A stretch of 5,450 nt of DNA from JAADHY01 sp964428935 (lineage in GTDB: Bacteria; Planctomycetota; Planctomycetia; Planctomycetales; Planctomycetaceae): positions 1 through 5,450 of the forward strand of contig CAYSAG010000337.1 in assembly GCA_964428935.1 (NCBI GenBank). The letters run 5' to 3'. The notes under the pieces are model-generated. The model was not told the origin of the DNA. It did no database searches and saw only the letters and a list, made by a program, of their open reading frames with translations. This document shows positions 1 through 5,450 of this stretch, in pieces; positions within the stretch are counted from its first letter, which is position 1, and the number at the start of each line of letters is the position of its first letter. The translations under genes were made by a program, and so were the position numbers.

Positions 1-1097
1 GTGCGTCGGAAAACCCGCGGCTCCAACGGTTCATGCAACTGGTCGACAAGTTCCGCAAGCTGGGCGTGCGGACGAACGCCGACACCCCGGAGGACGCCAA
101 GCTGGCTCGGGACTTCGGCGCCGAGGGAATCGGACTGTTCCGAACCGAGCACATGTTCTACGGTGCCGGCAGCGAGGAGCCGCTGTTCGTCTTGCGAAAA
201 ATGATTCACGCTCGAAACGACGAGGAGCGGAATCAGGCCATCGACGAACTGGCTCCATACATGAAACGAGACATCAAGGCCACGCTGGAGGCCATGGACG
301 GTCTGCCGGTGACCGTGCGGCTGCTCGACCCACCGCTGCACGAGTTCGTTCCGCAAGACCCGACCGTGCGCGAGGAACTGGCCAAGGCGCTGGGGACGAC
401 GGTCGAGGAACTGGCCAAGCGCGGTGAGGAACTGCACGAGGTGAACCCCATGATGGGTCACCGCGGCGTGCGACTGGGCATTACCTACCCGTACCTCACC
501 GAAATGCAAATTCGGGCCATTCTCGAAGCCGCCGCCGAATTGAAGAAAGAAGGCAAGAACCCCAAGCCGGAAATCATGATTCCGGTCACGTGCACGGTCC
601 GCGAGCTGGACTTCGTCAAGCCCATTTTCGACCGGGTGAAGAAAGAGGTCGAAGAGAAGTTCGGCGTCGAGCTGGAATGCCCGTACGGAACAATGATCGA
701 AATTCCGCGGGCTTGCTTGACCGCCGACCAAATGGCGAAGACGGCCCAGTTCTTCTCGTTCGGCACCAACGACCTCACCCAAATGGGCTTCGGCTTCTCG
801 CGAGACGACATTGGCGGCTTCCTGTACGACTACCTTGACAAGCGAATTCTCGACGCCGACCCATTCCAAACCATCGACCAGGAAGGAATCGGGCAGCTCA
901 TTCGCATGGCCGTCGAGAAAGGAAGGGCGACTCGTCCCGAGCTGAAGATTGGCATTTGCGGTGAGCAGGGTGGGGACCCGGCCAGCGTGGAGTTCTGCTT
1001 CCAGGTCGGGCTGAACTACGTCAGCTGCTCGCCGTTCCGCGTGCCGGTCGCCCGACTGGCCGCCGCTCAGGCAGCCATTAAACAGCAGAAGCAGTAG
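1..1097 (+). CDS. ppdK: Pyruvate, phosphate dikinase, C-terminal part (5' end outside window)
   Basis: PPDK interconverts pyruvate + ATP + phosphate and PEP + AMP + pyrophosphate in the cytoplasm. The reading frame is open from base 3, so the gene starts upstream; the ATG at 33 is an internal Met, because in-frame residues before it continue the family pattern. About 364 residues are present, corresponding to roughly the last 40 % of an approximately 870-residue enzyme: the PEP/pyruvate-binding TIM barrel. The N-terminal ATP-grasp domain and the phospho-histidine domain are not visible. Residues matching the Clostridium symbiosum active site are all present: the Arg of GLFRTEHMF (codon 141), the Arg of VRLLDPPLHEF (near 318), the metal-binding Glu of MIEIPRA (699), the SFGTNDLTQ loop with its Asp at 771, and the catalytic Cys of GICGE (957). 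The protein ends normally in SCSPFRVPVARLAAAQAA plus a short tail. One mild variation is GEQGGDP where GEHGGDP is common. The identification is firm; PEP synthase and PTS enzyme I fit much less well. Confidence 0.97.
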   Translation, partial: ASENPRLQRFMQLVDKFRKLGVRTNADTPEDAKLARDFGAEGIGLFRTEHMFYGAGSEEPLFVLRKMIHARNDEERNQAIDELAPYMKRDIKATLEAMDGLPVTVRLLDPPLHEFVPQDPTVREELAKALGTTVEELAKRGEELHEVNPMMGHRGVRLGITYPYLTEMQIRAILEAAAELKKEGKNPKPEIMIPVTCTVRELDFVKPIFDRVKKEVEEKFGVELECPYGTMIEIPRACLTADQMAKTAQFFSFGTNDLTQMGFGFSRDDIGGFLYDYLDKRILDADPFQTIDQEGIGQLIRMAVEKGRATRPELKIGICGEQGGDPASVEFCFQVGLNYVSCSPFRVPVARLAAAQAAIKQQKQ

Positions 1098-1287
1098 CGT
1101 CGGTGAGACGCCAAACCGCTTCGCCAAAGTGCGCTCGAAGGCCGGTCGTCGGACTGCCGGTTGGTGAGCGGACCGGCTGAAGCGGCGAGCCTTCTGCGAA
1201 ATGGCTCGGTCGAGCAACGGCGGCCACCGAGAGGCGACCGACGCAGCGAGCAACCGGAACGTCTGCTACCTCCGATCCTCCTCCTCG
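1098..1287 (+). other. Structured non-coding stretch after ppdK (3' UTR or possible small RNA)
   Basis: No convincing ORF lies here. The plus strand can fold into several perfect helices: CCGCTTC at 1116-1122 with GAAGCGG at 1179-1185, enclosing GCCGGT at 1156-1161 with ACCGGC at 1172-1177, which would make a branched domain. A second cluster uses TCGGTCG at 1206-1212 with CGACCGA at 1235-1241, or alternatively CTCGGT at 1205-1210 with ACCGAG at 1226-1231. The stretch runs directly into the terminator at 1288. I do not recognise a known RNA family and see no clear promoter within it, so it is either a long ppdK 3' UTR or a processed 3'-derived RNA. In GC-rich DNA, short helices also arise by chance. 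Confidence 0.4.
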
Positions 1288-1324
1288 AACGGTCCTCGGC
1301 AGCCAGCCGGGGGCCGTTTTTTTT
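1288..1324 (+). terminator. Rho-independent terminator of the ppdK transcript
   Basis: A 12-pair stem is formed by 1288-1299 (AACGGTCCTCGG) and 1307-1318 (CCGGGGGCCGTT), with two G-U wobbles and no mismatch, and closes a 7-base loop (1300-1306). It runs into eight consecutive T residues (1317-1324). There is no A tract before the stem, so it works only for plus-strand transcription. It lies about 190 bases after the ppdK stop codon and separates ppdK from the propeller gene. Confidence 0.9.
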
Positions 1325-1381
1325 GACCTCGCTGCGAACCGGCCGGGCGCTGAAATCCCCGACCACCAACGTCCGGTCGCT

Positions 1382-1438
1382 CCCGCGGCACGCCGGCTTT
1401 GCAGTCGCTCCGCTGTCGGCCCGGTACGTCGCCGCGGG
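1382..1438. repeat. 8-bp perfect inverted repeat
   Basis: CCCGCGGC at 1382-1389 is matched exactly by its reverse complement GCCGCGGG at 1431-1438, separated by 41 bases that can pair further in part (GCCG near 1392 with CGGC near 1417). No T tract follows, so it is not a terminator. It may be part of a structured RNA or simply a GC-rich coincidence. Confidence 0.4.
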
Positions 1439-1476
1439 CGCTGAACCGACCGCCGACACCGGTCGGGGCTCAGTCC

Positions 1477-1499
1477 GCACGCAGCAAGCTTGCTCGTGC
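1477..1499. promoter_or_regulatory. Operator-like palindrome upstream of the propeller gene
   Basis: The core AGCAAGCTTGCT (1483-1494) is a perfect 12-base palindrome. It is extended outward by GCACG (1477-1481) and CGTGC (1495-1499), which are also complementary, with a single unpaired C at 1482. The dyad covers the proposed -35 hexamer at 1490-1495, the position expected of a repressor operator. The symmetry is visible directly; protein binding is inference. Confidence 0.4.
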
Positions 1500-1518
1500 A
1501 CACGACCCGTAGTACAGT
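1490..1518 (+). promoter_or_regulatory. Possible sigma70-type promoter for the propeller gene
   Basis: A -35-like TTGCTC (1490-1495) and a -10-like TACAGT (1513-1518) are spaced by 17 bases. The match to TTGACA is only 3 of 6 and to TATAAT 4 of 6, so the spacing is the best support. Transcription would start near 1525 and give a leader of about 205 bases. Confidence 0.3.
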
Positions 1519-1718
1519 GAAGCGGCAGCTCCTTTCCCTCCCACCCGGAAGCCTGGAACGACAACCGTCTTTGTCTCACGTGCAAGAGGCAAAGCCACGC
1601 CGAGCGGTTTGGCTAGGAACCGCCTGTTGCAAGAACCCGGGACGCGTGACGGCAGGCCGACGGCCGCACGGCGGGAGCGTGGTCGAATGTGGAACCTCGT
1701 TGGGACGCGGTTGTGAGC

Positions 1719-1727
1719 GGGAGAAGG
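1719..1727 (+). promoter_or_regulatory. Ribosome binding site deciding the start at 1732
   Basis: GGGAGAAGG, containing AGAAGG, lies four bases before the ATG at 1732. It supports this start over other in-frame codons, and a signal peptide begins at this ATG. Confidence 0.75.
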
Positions 1728-1731
1728 CACC

Positions 1732-4700
1732 ATGCAAGTCGGGCAACGTCGAACCCAGCACGGAAACGCAGCACTCTTCGTTGCGGCGCTGTTTTGGGCG
1801 GTCGGTCTCGGACTGCCGTCGCTGGCTGCCGCAGACCGTGCGGAGGCACGAGCGTCAGCAACGGAAAGGCAAGACGAGCCGCGGACGGAGCCGTCGCAAC
1901 AACTGGCGTCTCGGTTACTGGAGCAGTCCGGTGTCCGCGGTGGGCTGGTCGTCCACGTCGGTTGCGGCGACGGCCGACTGACCGTGGCTCTGCGCGCGAA
2001 CGATTCCTTTCTCGTCCACGGGCTCGACACCGACCCCGCTCTTGTCCAACAAGCCCGGCTGCTCATTACACGAGCGGGACTTTACGGTCCGGTGTCGGTC
2101 GACACCTTCGACGGTCGACACCTGCCGTACATCGACCAGACGGTGAACCTGTTGGTCGTGGAGCAGCTGGCCGAACTTTCTCGGGACGAATTGCTGCGCG
2201 TGCTCGTACCAGGAGGCGTGGCTCTGATTCGGAACGGCGACGGCTGGCAGAAATTGGTCAAGCCGCGTGCGGCCGAGCTGGACGAGTGGACTCACTTCCT
2301 GCACGGCCCGGACAACAACGCGGTTTCGCAAGACAAGCTGGTTGACTTCCCGTTCCACATTCAGTGGTCGGGCCGGCCGGAGCACTCACGCCACCACGGC
2401 ATTGCCTCGTCCGTGCACACAATGGTCTCGGCCGGCGGCCGGTTGTTTTACGTCATGGACGAAGGTCCGACGGCGCTGCCGTACCACTTGCCGGCTCGCT
2501 GGCACTTGGTTGCGCGGGACGCCTTCAACGGTGTCGTGCTGTGGAGGCGGCCGCTGCAAGTGTGGCAGCCTCATGTCATCAAAGGACGTAAGTCCATTGC
2601 CGCGGACCTGTGGCGGCGGCTGGTGGCCACGAAGGACGAAGTTTACACCACGCTGACCATTTTCGGCCCTGTCGTCGCGTTGGACGCCGCGACCGGCCAG
2701 CTTCTGCGCACGTACGACGGCACCGAACGGACTGAAGAAATTGTGTTCGAAAACGGCGTGCTGTACCTGCTGGCGACGACTCGTCCGGCCGAGGCAATCG
2801 ACCGCCGCCAGCTCGCTCAGTTGCGAACGCGGCCCGACCAAAAACGCTTGCTGGCGGTCGACGCCGCCACAGGGCGCGTTCTGTGGACAAAGCAGGACCC
2901 GGACACCTTTGGGGTCCAACCGACGACTCTCGCGGTGAAAGACGGCCGACTGTGCTTCCAGAACACGAGGGCCGTCGTGTGCCTGGAGGCAACCAACGGC
3001 CAGGTTCGCTGGCGGTTTGAGCGGCCAAGTCCGTTCGCCCGACCGAGCACCTCCACGCCCACGCTCGTGCTCGCCGAAGACGTCGTCCTCTCGGCCGACC
3101 TGGTGGACGGCCGCACGACGGGCCGACGGGCAACCGGGCCGACGTGTGAACTGATTGCTCTTTCGGCCGAAACGGGTCAGGAGCTGTGGAGGTGTCCCTG
3201 CGCGGAAAACGTCGGTGCCGGGCCGGACGTGTTCGTGGCGAACGGATTGGTGTGGGTCGGCGAGAATCCGAGGCGGGCCTCCAGCGACTACAACCACGGA
3301 CGCGACCTACACACGGGCGAAATCAAGAAGTCGTTCGACCACGCCGACAAGTGGCCCACGTGGCACCACCACCGCTGCTACCGCGACAAAGCCACCGTCA
3401 AGTACATTCTGGCCAGCCGGACGGGAATCGAGTTCATTGACTTGCAGTGCGGCAAACTGACGCCGCACCACTGGGTTCGCGGTGTGTGCGAGTACGGCAT
3501 TCTGCCGGCCAACGGGTTGATTTACACGCCTCCGGACCAGTGTGCCTGTTACCAGGAAAGCAAGCTGCACGGCTTCCACGCGCTGGCGCCGCGACGTCCC
3601 AGCATGGAAAACCTCAAACCGCTGCCGCTCCAGCAGCGACTGGAGAAGGGTCCGGCCTACGGGAAGGTGGCGGCGAGCGAGGCAGCCGGTCCCGACCAAT
3701 GGCCGACGTTTCGCCACGACAACAGCCGCAGCAACCACGTCCCCTTCGACCTCCCGCCGAACTTGAAGACAGCCTGGCGGTCGAAGCTCGGAGGCCGCTT
3801 GACAACGCTGGTCTGCGCGAACGGACGTCTGTACGTGGCTCGGAAAGACACGCACACCGTCTTCTGCCTGGACGCGAAGACCGGTCAAGTCGTCTGGCGG
3901 TACCAGGCGGGCGGCGTGGTCGACTCGCCACCGACGGTTGCAGGCGGTCTGGCCGTCTTCGGTTGCCGGGACGGCCGGGTTTACGCGGTCCGAGCGTCAG
4001 ACGGGCAGCTCGTGTGGCGGTTCCTGGCCGCTCCCGTCGACCGAAGGCTGGTCGAGAACGGCCAAGTCGCGTCGGTCTGGCCAGTCCACGGCAGCGTGCT
4101 GGTGGAAGACGGCTGCGTGTACGTCGTGGCCGGGCGGTCCTCGTACTTCGACGGTGGGCTGTACCTTTACAAGCTGGACCTGACCACCGGAAAACCGTTG
4201 CTGTGCAAGAACTACTACAGCCGCGACCCGAAGACCGGCGAACGGGTGGACTTGTACTCGCCTTACCCGGCTGAGCTTCTTCCGTTCCGCGAGCTGCCGG
4301 GTTTGCTGCCGGACATTTTCTCGGCCGACCGGCGGCGGCTGTTCCTGCGAGGGGTTCCGCTGGACCACGACCTGCAAATCCTGGACAGGACCTACGTCCG
4401 CCACCTGTTCTCGTCCATGGGGTTTCTGGAGGGCACGTGGTGGGAGCGGACTTACTGGATTTACGGCGTGCACTTCTACGGCGGTGCTCGCGGCCAAAGC
4501 TACGCCCGAACGCTCTTCCCGGCCGGCCGCCTGCTGGCCTTCGACTCAACGTCCGTCTTCGGCTACCAGGACGCGACAATTTGCGTGCGTGAGCCGGGCA
4601 TTTTCCGAACGGCGAAGGTTCCCGAGCTGGTCGACGTGGTCTCTGAAGTGGCGGCTCGGCTGAAACAGGGCCGAGTGCGTGGGCGGAAAGGACGAAAGGT

Positions 4701-5184
4701 CAAACCCCGTTCAATCGACCTGGACGAACTGCGCCGGCTGCTGGTGTGGAAGGACGGCGTCCCGCAGAACCCGCAGCGCGTGCAGCTGACGGCTCTGGGA
4801 GCGGTTGGCGAGCTGATTCGGCGACTGCAAAAGTACCGCTTCGATTGGTACCGCTCCGTCCCGCTCTACCCGAACGCCCTGCTGGTCACCGACTCCAGCT
4901 TCTGGCTTTGTGGCCCGCCGCTGTTCCGCGAAGAAGAGGCGGCGACCGAATTGGCCACGTGCCCGACCGAGCCGTACCGGCTGGACGAGGTTCTGCAGGA
5001 AGCTCTCGACACGTTCGCAGGCAAGCGGGGAGGCGTCTTGCTGGCCGTCGACAAGGAGGACGGCACGGAGCGGGCTCGGCTGCAGCTTCCGTCTTCACCG
5101 GTCTTCGACGGAATGATTGCCGCTGGTCGAGCGCTTTTCGTGGCGCTGGAAGACGGTTCGGTCGTGTGCCTTCGCGAGCAGTGA
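1732..5184 (+). CDS. Exported SAM-methyltransferase-fold / PQQ-like beta-propeller protein, 1150 aa
   Basis: Function unknown; the architecture resembles large planctomycete proteins usually named PQQ-binding-like beta-propeller repeat protein. Residues 1-34 form a signal peptide: basic start (R6, R7), hydrophobic core A13-L31, probable cleavage after A34. Residues 58-167 look like a class I methyltransferase: motif I HVGCGDGRL (75-83), acidic end of beta2 in GLDTD (97-101), FDGRHLP (126-132), and PGG (160-162). Blade motifs of the D-x-x-x-G-x-x-x-W type follow at D263, D318, D377, E419, S478, D714, R754, D816 and D1107, some degenerate. A Cys/His-rich stretch (544-607) and an aromatic block (901-924) interrupt them. 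The C-terminus (GSVVCLREQ) resembles a propeller strand that could close the ring. There is no CxxCH haem motif, anchor or C-terminal transmembrane helix. Like BamB, it may not bind PQQ; no quinoprotein catalytic site was recognised. Its own leader and terminator suggest a single-gene unit. Confidence 0.88.
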   Translation: MQVGQRRTQHGNAALFVAALFWAVGLGLPSLAAADRAEARASATERQDEPRTEPSQQLASRLLEQSGVRGGLVVHVGCGDGRLTVALRANDSFLVHGLDTDPALVQQARLLITRAGLYGPVSVDTFDGRHLPYIDQTVNLLVVEQLAELSRDELLRVLVPGGVALIRNGDGWQKLVKPRAAELDEWTHFLHGPDNNAVSQDKLVDFPFHIQWSGRPEHSRHHGIASSVHTMVSAGGRLFYVMDEGPTALPYHLPARWHLVARDAFNGVVLWRRPLQVWQPHVIKGRKSIAADLWRRLVATKDEVYTTLTIFGPVVALDAATGQLLRTYDGTERTEEIVFENGVLYLLATTRPAEAIDRRQLAQLRTRPDQKRLLAVDAATGRVLWTKQDPDTFGVQPTTLAVKDGRLCFQNTRAVVCLEATNGQVRWRFERPSPFARPSTSTPTLVLAEDVVLSADLVDGRTTGRRATGPTCELIALSAETGQELWRCPCAENVGAGPDVFVANGLVWVGENPRRASSDYNHGRDLHTGEIKKSFDHADKWPTWHHHRCYRDKATVKYILASRTGIEFIDLQCGKLTPHHWVRGVCEYGILPANGLIYTPPDQCACYQESKLHGFHALAPRRPSMENLKPLPLQQRLEKGPAYGKVAASEAAGPDQWPTFRHDNSRSNHVPFDLPPNLKTAWRSKLGGRLTTLVCANGRLYVARKDTHTVFCLDAKTGQVVWRYQAGGVVDSPPTVAGGLAVFGCRDGRVYAVRASDGQLVWRFLAAPVDRRLVENGQVASVWPVHGSVLVEDGCVYVVAGRSSYFDGGLYLYKLDLTTGKPLLCKNYYSRDPKTGERVDLYSPYPAELLPFRELPGLLPDIFSADRRRLFLRGVPLDHDLQILDRTYVRHLFSSMGFLEGTWWERTYWIYGVHFYGGARGQSYARTLFPAGRLLAFDSTSVFGYQDATICVREPGIFRTAKVPELVDVVSEVAARLKQGRVRGRKGRKVKPRSIDLDELRRLLVWKDGVPQNPQRVQLTALGAVGELIRRLQKYRFDWYRSVPLYPNALLVTDSSFWLCGPPLFREEEAATELATCPTEPYRLDEVLQEALDTFAGKRGGVLLAVDKEDGTERARLQLPSSPVFDGMIAAGRALFVALEDGSVVCLREQ

Positions 5185-5205
5185 GTCCCGGGCGACGGTC
5201 GCTCA

Positions 5206-5226
5206 GCCGAGTTGTCGGCGTTTTTT
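5206..5226 (+). terminator. Intrinsic terminator after the propeller gene
   Basis: GCCGA (5206-5210) and TCGGC (5215-5219) form a 5-pair all-perfect stem with a GTTG loop. G5220 and then six T residues (5221-5226) follow, 22 bases after the stop codon. The stem is short, but its position and T run fit a terminator. Confidence 0.65.
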
Positions 5227-5296
5227 CAGACATGCTGCCGGACTGCACGCGCAGTGACGCGTAACGCGGCACACTGAGCGGCTTCTCGGAGTCGGC

Positions 5297-5360
5297 CACT
5301 GAAGCTCGCACGGCGCAGCAAAAAACGCCCTCGCGACAAGAGGGCGTCCAAGCTTCAGTG
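5297..5360. repeat. 10-bp perfect inverted repeat flanking the tRNA terminator
   Basis: CACTGAAGCT at 5297-5306 is exactly the reverse complement of AGCTTCAGTG at 5351-5360. The right arm includes the discriminator base and the last acceptor-stem base of the tRNA gene. The arms enclose the terminator hairpin at 5320-5347. The left arm lies beyond the T tract, so normal tRNA transcripts would not contain both arms. Confidence 0.55.
5320..5347 (-). terminator. Intrinsic terminator of the tRNA-Leu transcript
   Basis: Read on the minus strand, ACGCCCTC pairs perfectly with GAGGGCGT (8 pairs, plus-strand bases 5340-5347 and 5325-5332) around a 7-base loop. A run of six T follows (A residues 5320-5325 on the plus strand). 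It begins 11 bases after the tRNA 3' end and faces the terminator at 5206-5226. Confidence 0.88.
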
Positions 5361-5444
5361 CCCAAGGCAGGACTCGAACCTGCACGGGCCAAACGGCCCA
5401 CTAGGTCCTGAACCTAGCGCGTCTGCCAATTCCGCCACTTGGGC
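5359..5444 (-). tRNA. tRNA-Leu (anticodon CAG)
   Basis: This is an 86-base class II tRNA that decodes CUG leucine codons. On the minus strand the acceptor stem is GCCCAAG with CTTGGGC, followed by discriminator A. The D arm has GCG/CGC with the GG pair in its loop. The anticodon stem CTAGG/CCTAG holds loop TTCAGGA, with CAG at plus-strand 5408-5410. The long variable arm GGGCC-GTTT-GGCCC is typical of leucine tRNAs. The T arm is GCAGG-TTCGAGT-CCTGC. CCA is not encoded (the gene continues CTG after the discriminator), so it must be added by tRNA nucleotidyltransferase. A terminator follows closely. The promoter lies outside the window. Confidence 0.97.
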
Positions 5445-5450
5445 CCTTTC

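Larger units (their letters stand above)
1325..1731. other. Intergenic region between the ppdK terminator and the propeller gene
   Basis: About 400 bases with no gene I can support. Open frames here have no ribosome binding site and give Arg/Pro/Ser-rich translations typical of GC-rich non-coding DNA. What can be seen is an inverted repeat (1382-1438), a 6+6 hairpin (CCGACC at 1446-1451 with GGTCGG at 1461-1466) without a T tract, the palindrome and possible promoter listed separately, and a hairpin in the leader (GCGGTT at 1604-1609 with AACCGC at 1618-1623). Confidence 0.6.

Noticed and set aside
1446..1466. Terminator-like hairpin CCGACC/GGTCGG
   Set aside because: No T tract follows on either strand, and no gene ends nearby.
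1067..1585. Minus-strand open frame of 172 codons across the intergenic region
   Set aside because: It covers the ppdK terminator and palindrome, has no ribosome binding site or family motif, and has non-coding composition.
1747..1755. Twin-arginine (Tat) export signal from R6-R7
   Set aside because: The Arg pair is followed by TQHG rather than the hydrophobic residues of the Tat consensus; a general Sec-type signal fits better.
1490..1981. Plus-strand open frame of 163 codons overlapping the start of the propeller gene
   Set aside because: It has no ribosome binding site, and the overlapping frame has a signal peptide and domain motifs that make it the real gene.
2386..3297. Minus-strand open frame of 303 codons inside the propeller gene
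   Set aside because: It is antisense to a well-supported gene, shows no recognisable motif, and is expected from codon bias in GC-rich DNA.
3361..3552. Haem c attachment site in the Cys-rich insertion
   Set aside because: No CxxCH is present; CACY and isolated Cys residues do not match the motif.
3614..4579. Minus-strand open frame of 321 codons
   Set aside because: The translation is extremely rich in Arg, Pro, Ser and Gly, as for a shadow frame, and it lies inside the propeller gene.

Overview
The window looks like chromosomal DNA from a GC-rich (roughly 60-65 % by eye) member of the Planctomycetes. The main evidence is the large secreted protein in the middle: a methyltransferase-like fold followed by PQQ/BamB-type beta-propeller repeats, with conserved blocks that I recall from planctomycete proteomes. 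No search was run, so the assignment rests on recognition of motifs. Nothing suggests a mobile element, phage or CRISPR locus.

Layout. Bases 1-1097 hold the 3' part of a pyruvate phosphate dikinase gene (ppdK, + strand), which enters from outside the window and includes the whole PEP/pyruvate-binding C-terminal barrel. Bases 1098-1287 are non-coding but rich in potential RNA hairpins and end in a textbook intrinsic terminator at 1288-1324, about 190 bases after the stop codon. Bases 1325-1731 carry no convincing gene. They hold an 8+8 inverted repeat, an operator-like palindrome overlapping a possible promoter, and a leader of about 200 bases with a small hairpin and a good ribosome binding site. 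Bases 1732-5184 encode a 1150-residue exported protein. It is followed by a short terminator at 5206-5226. The last 90 bases, on the minus strand, are a complete tRNA-Leu(CAG) gene with its own terminator at 5320-5347, so the protein gene and the tRNA gene converge.

The three genes do not form an operon: each transcription unit is closed by its own terminator. PPDK is a central carbon enzyme interconverting pyruvate and PEP. The propeller protein is predicted to act outside the cytoplasm and has no established function. The tRNA reads CUG leucine codons. The points most worth a second look are the exported SAM-fold/propeller fusion with its Cys/His/aromatic-rich insertions, the palindrome at the promoter, the structured RNA region after ppdK, and a strong dependence of isoleucine codon choice on the next base.
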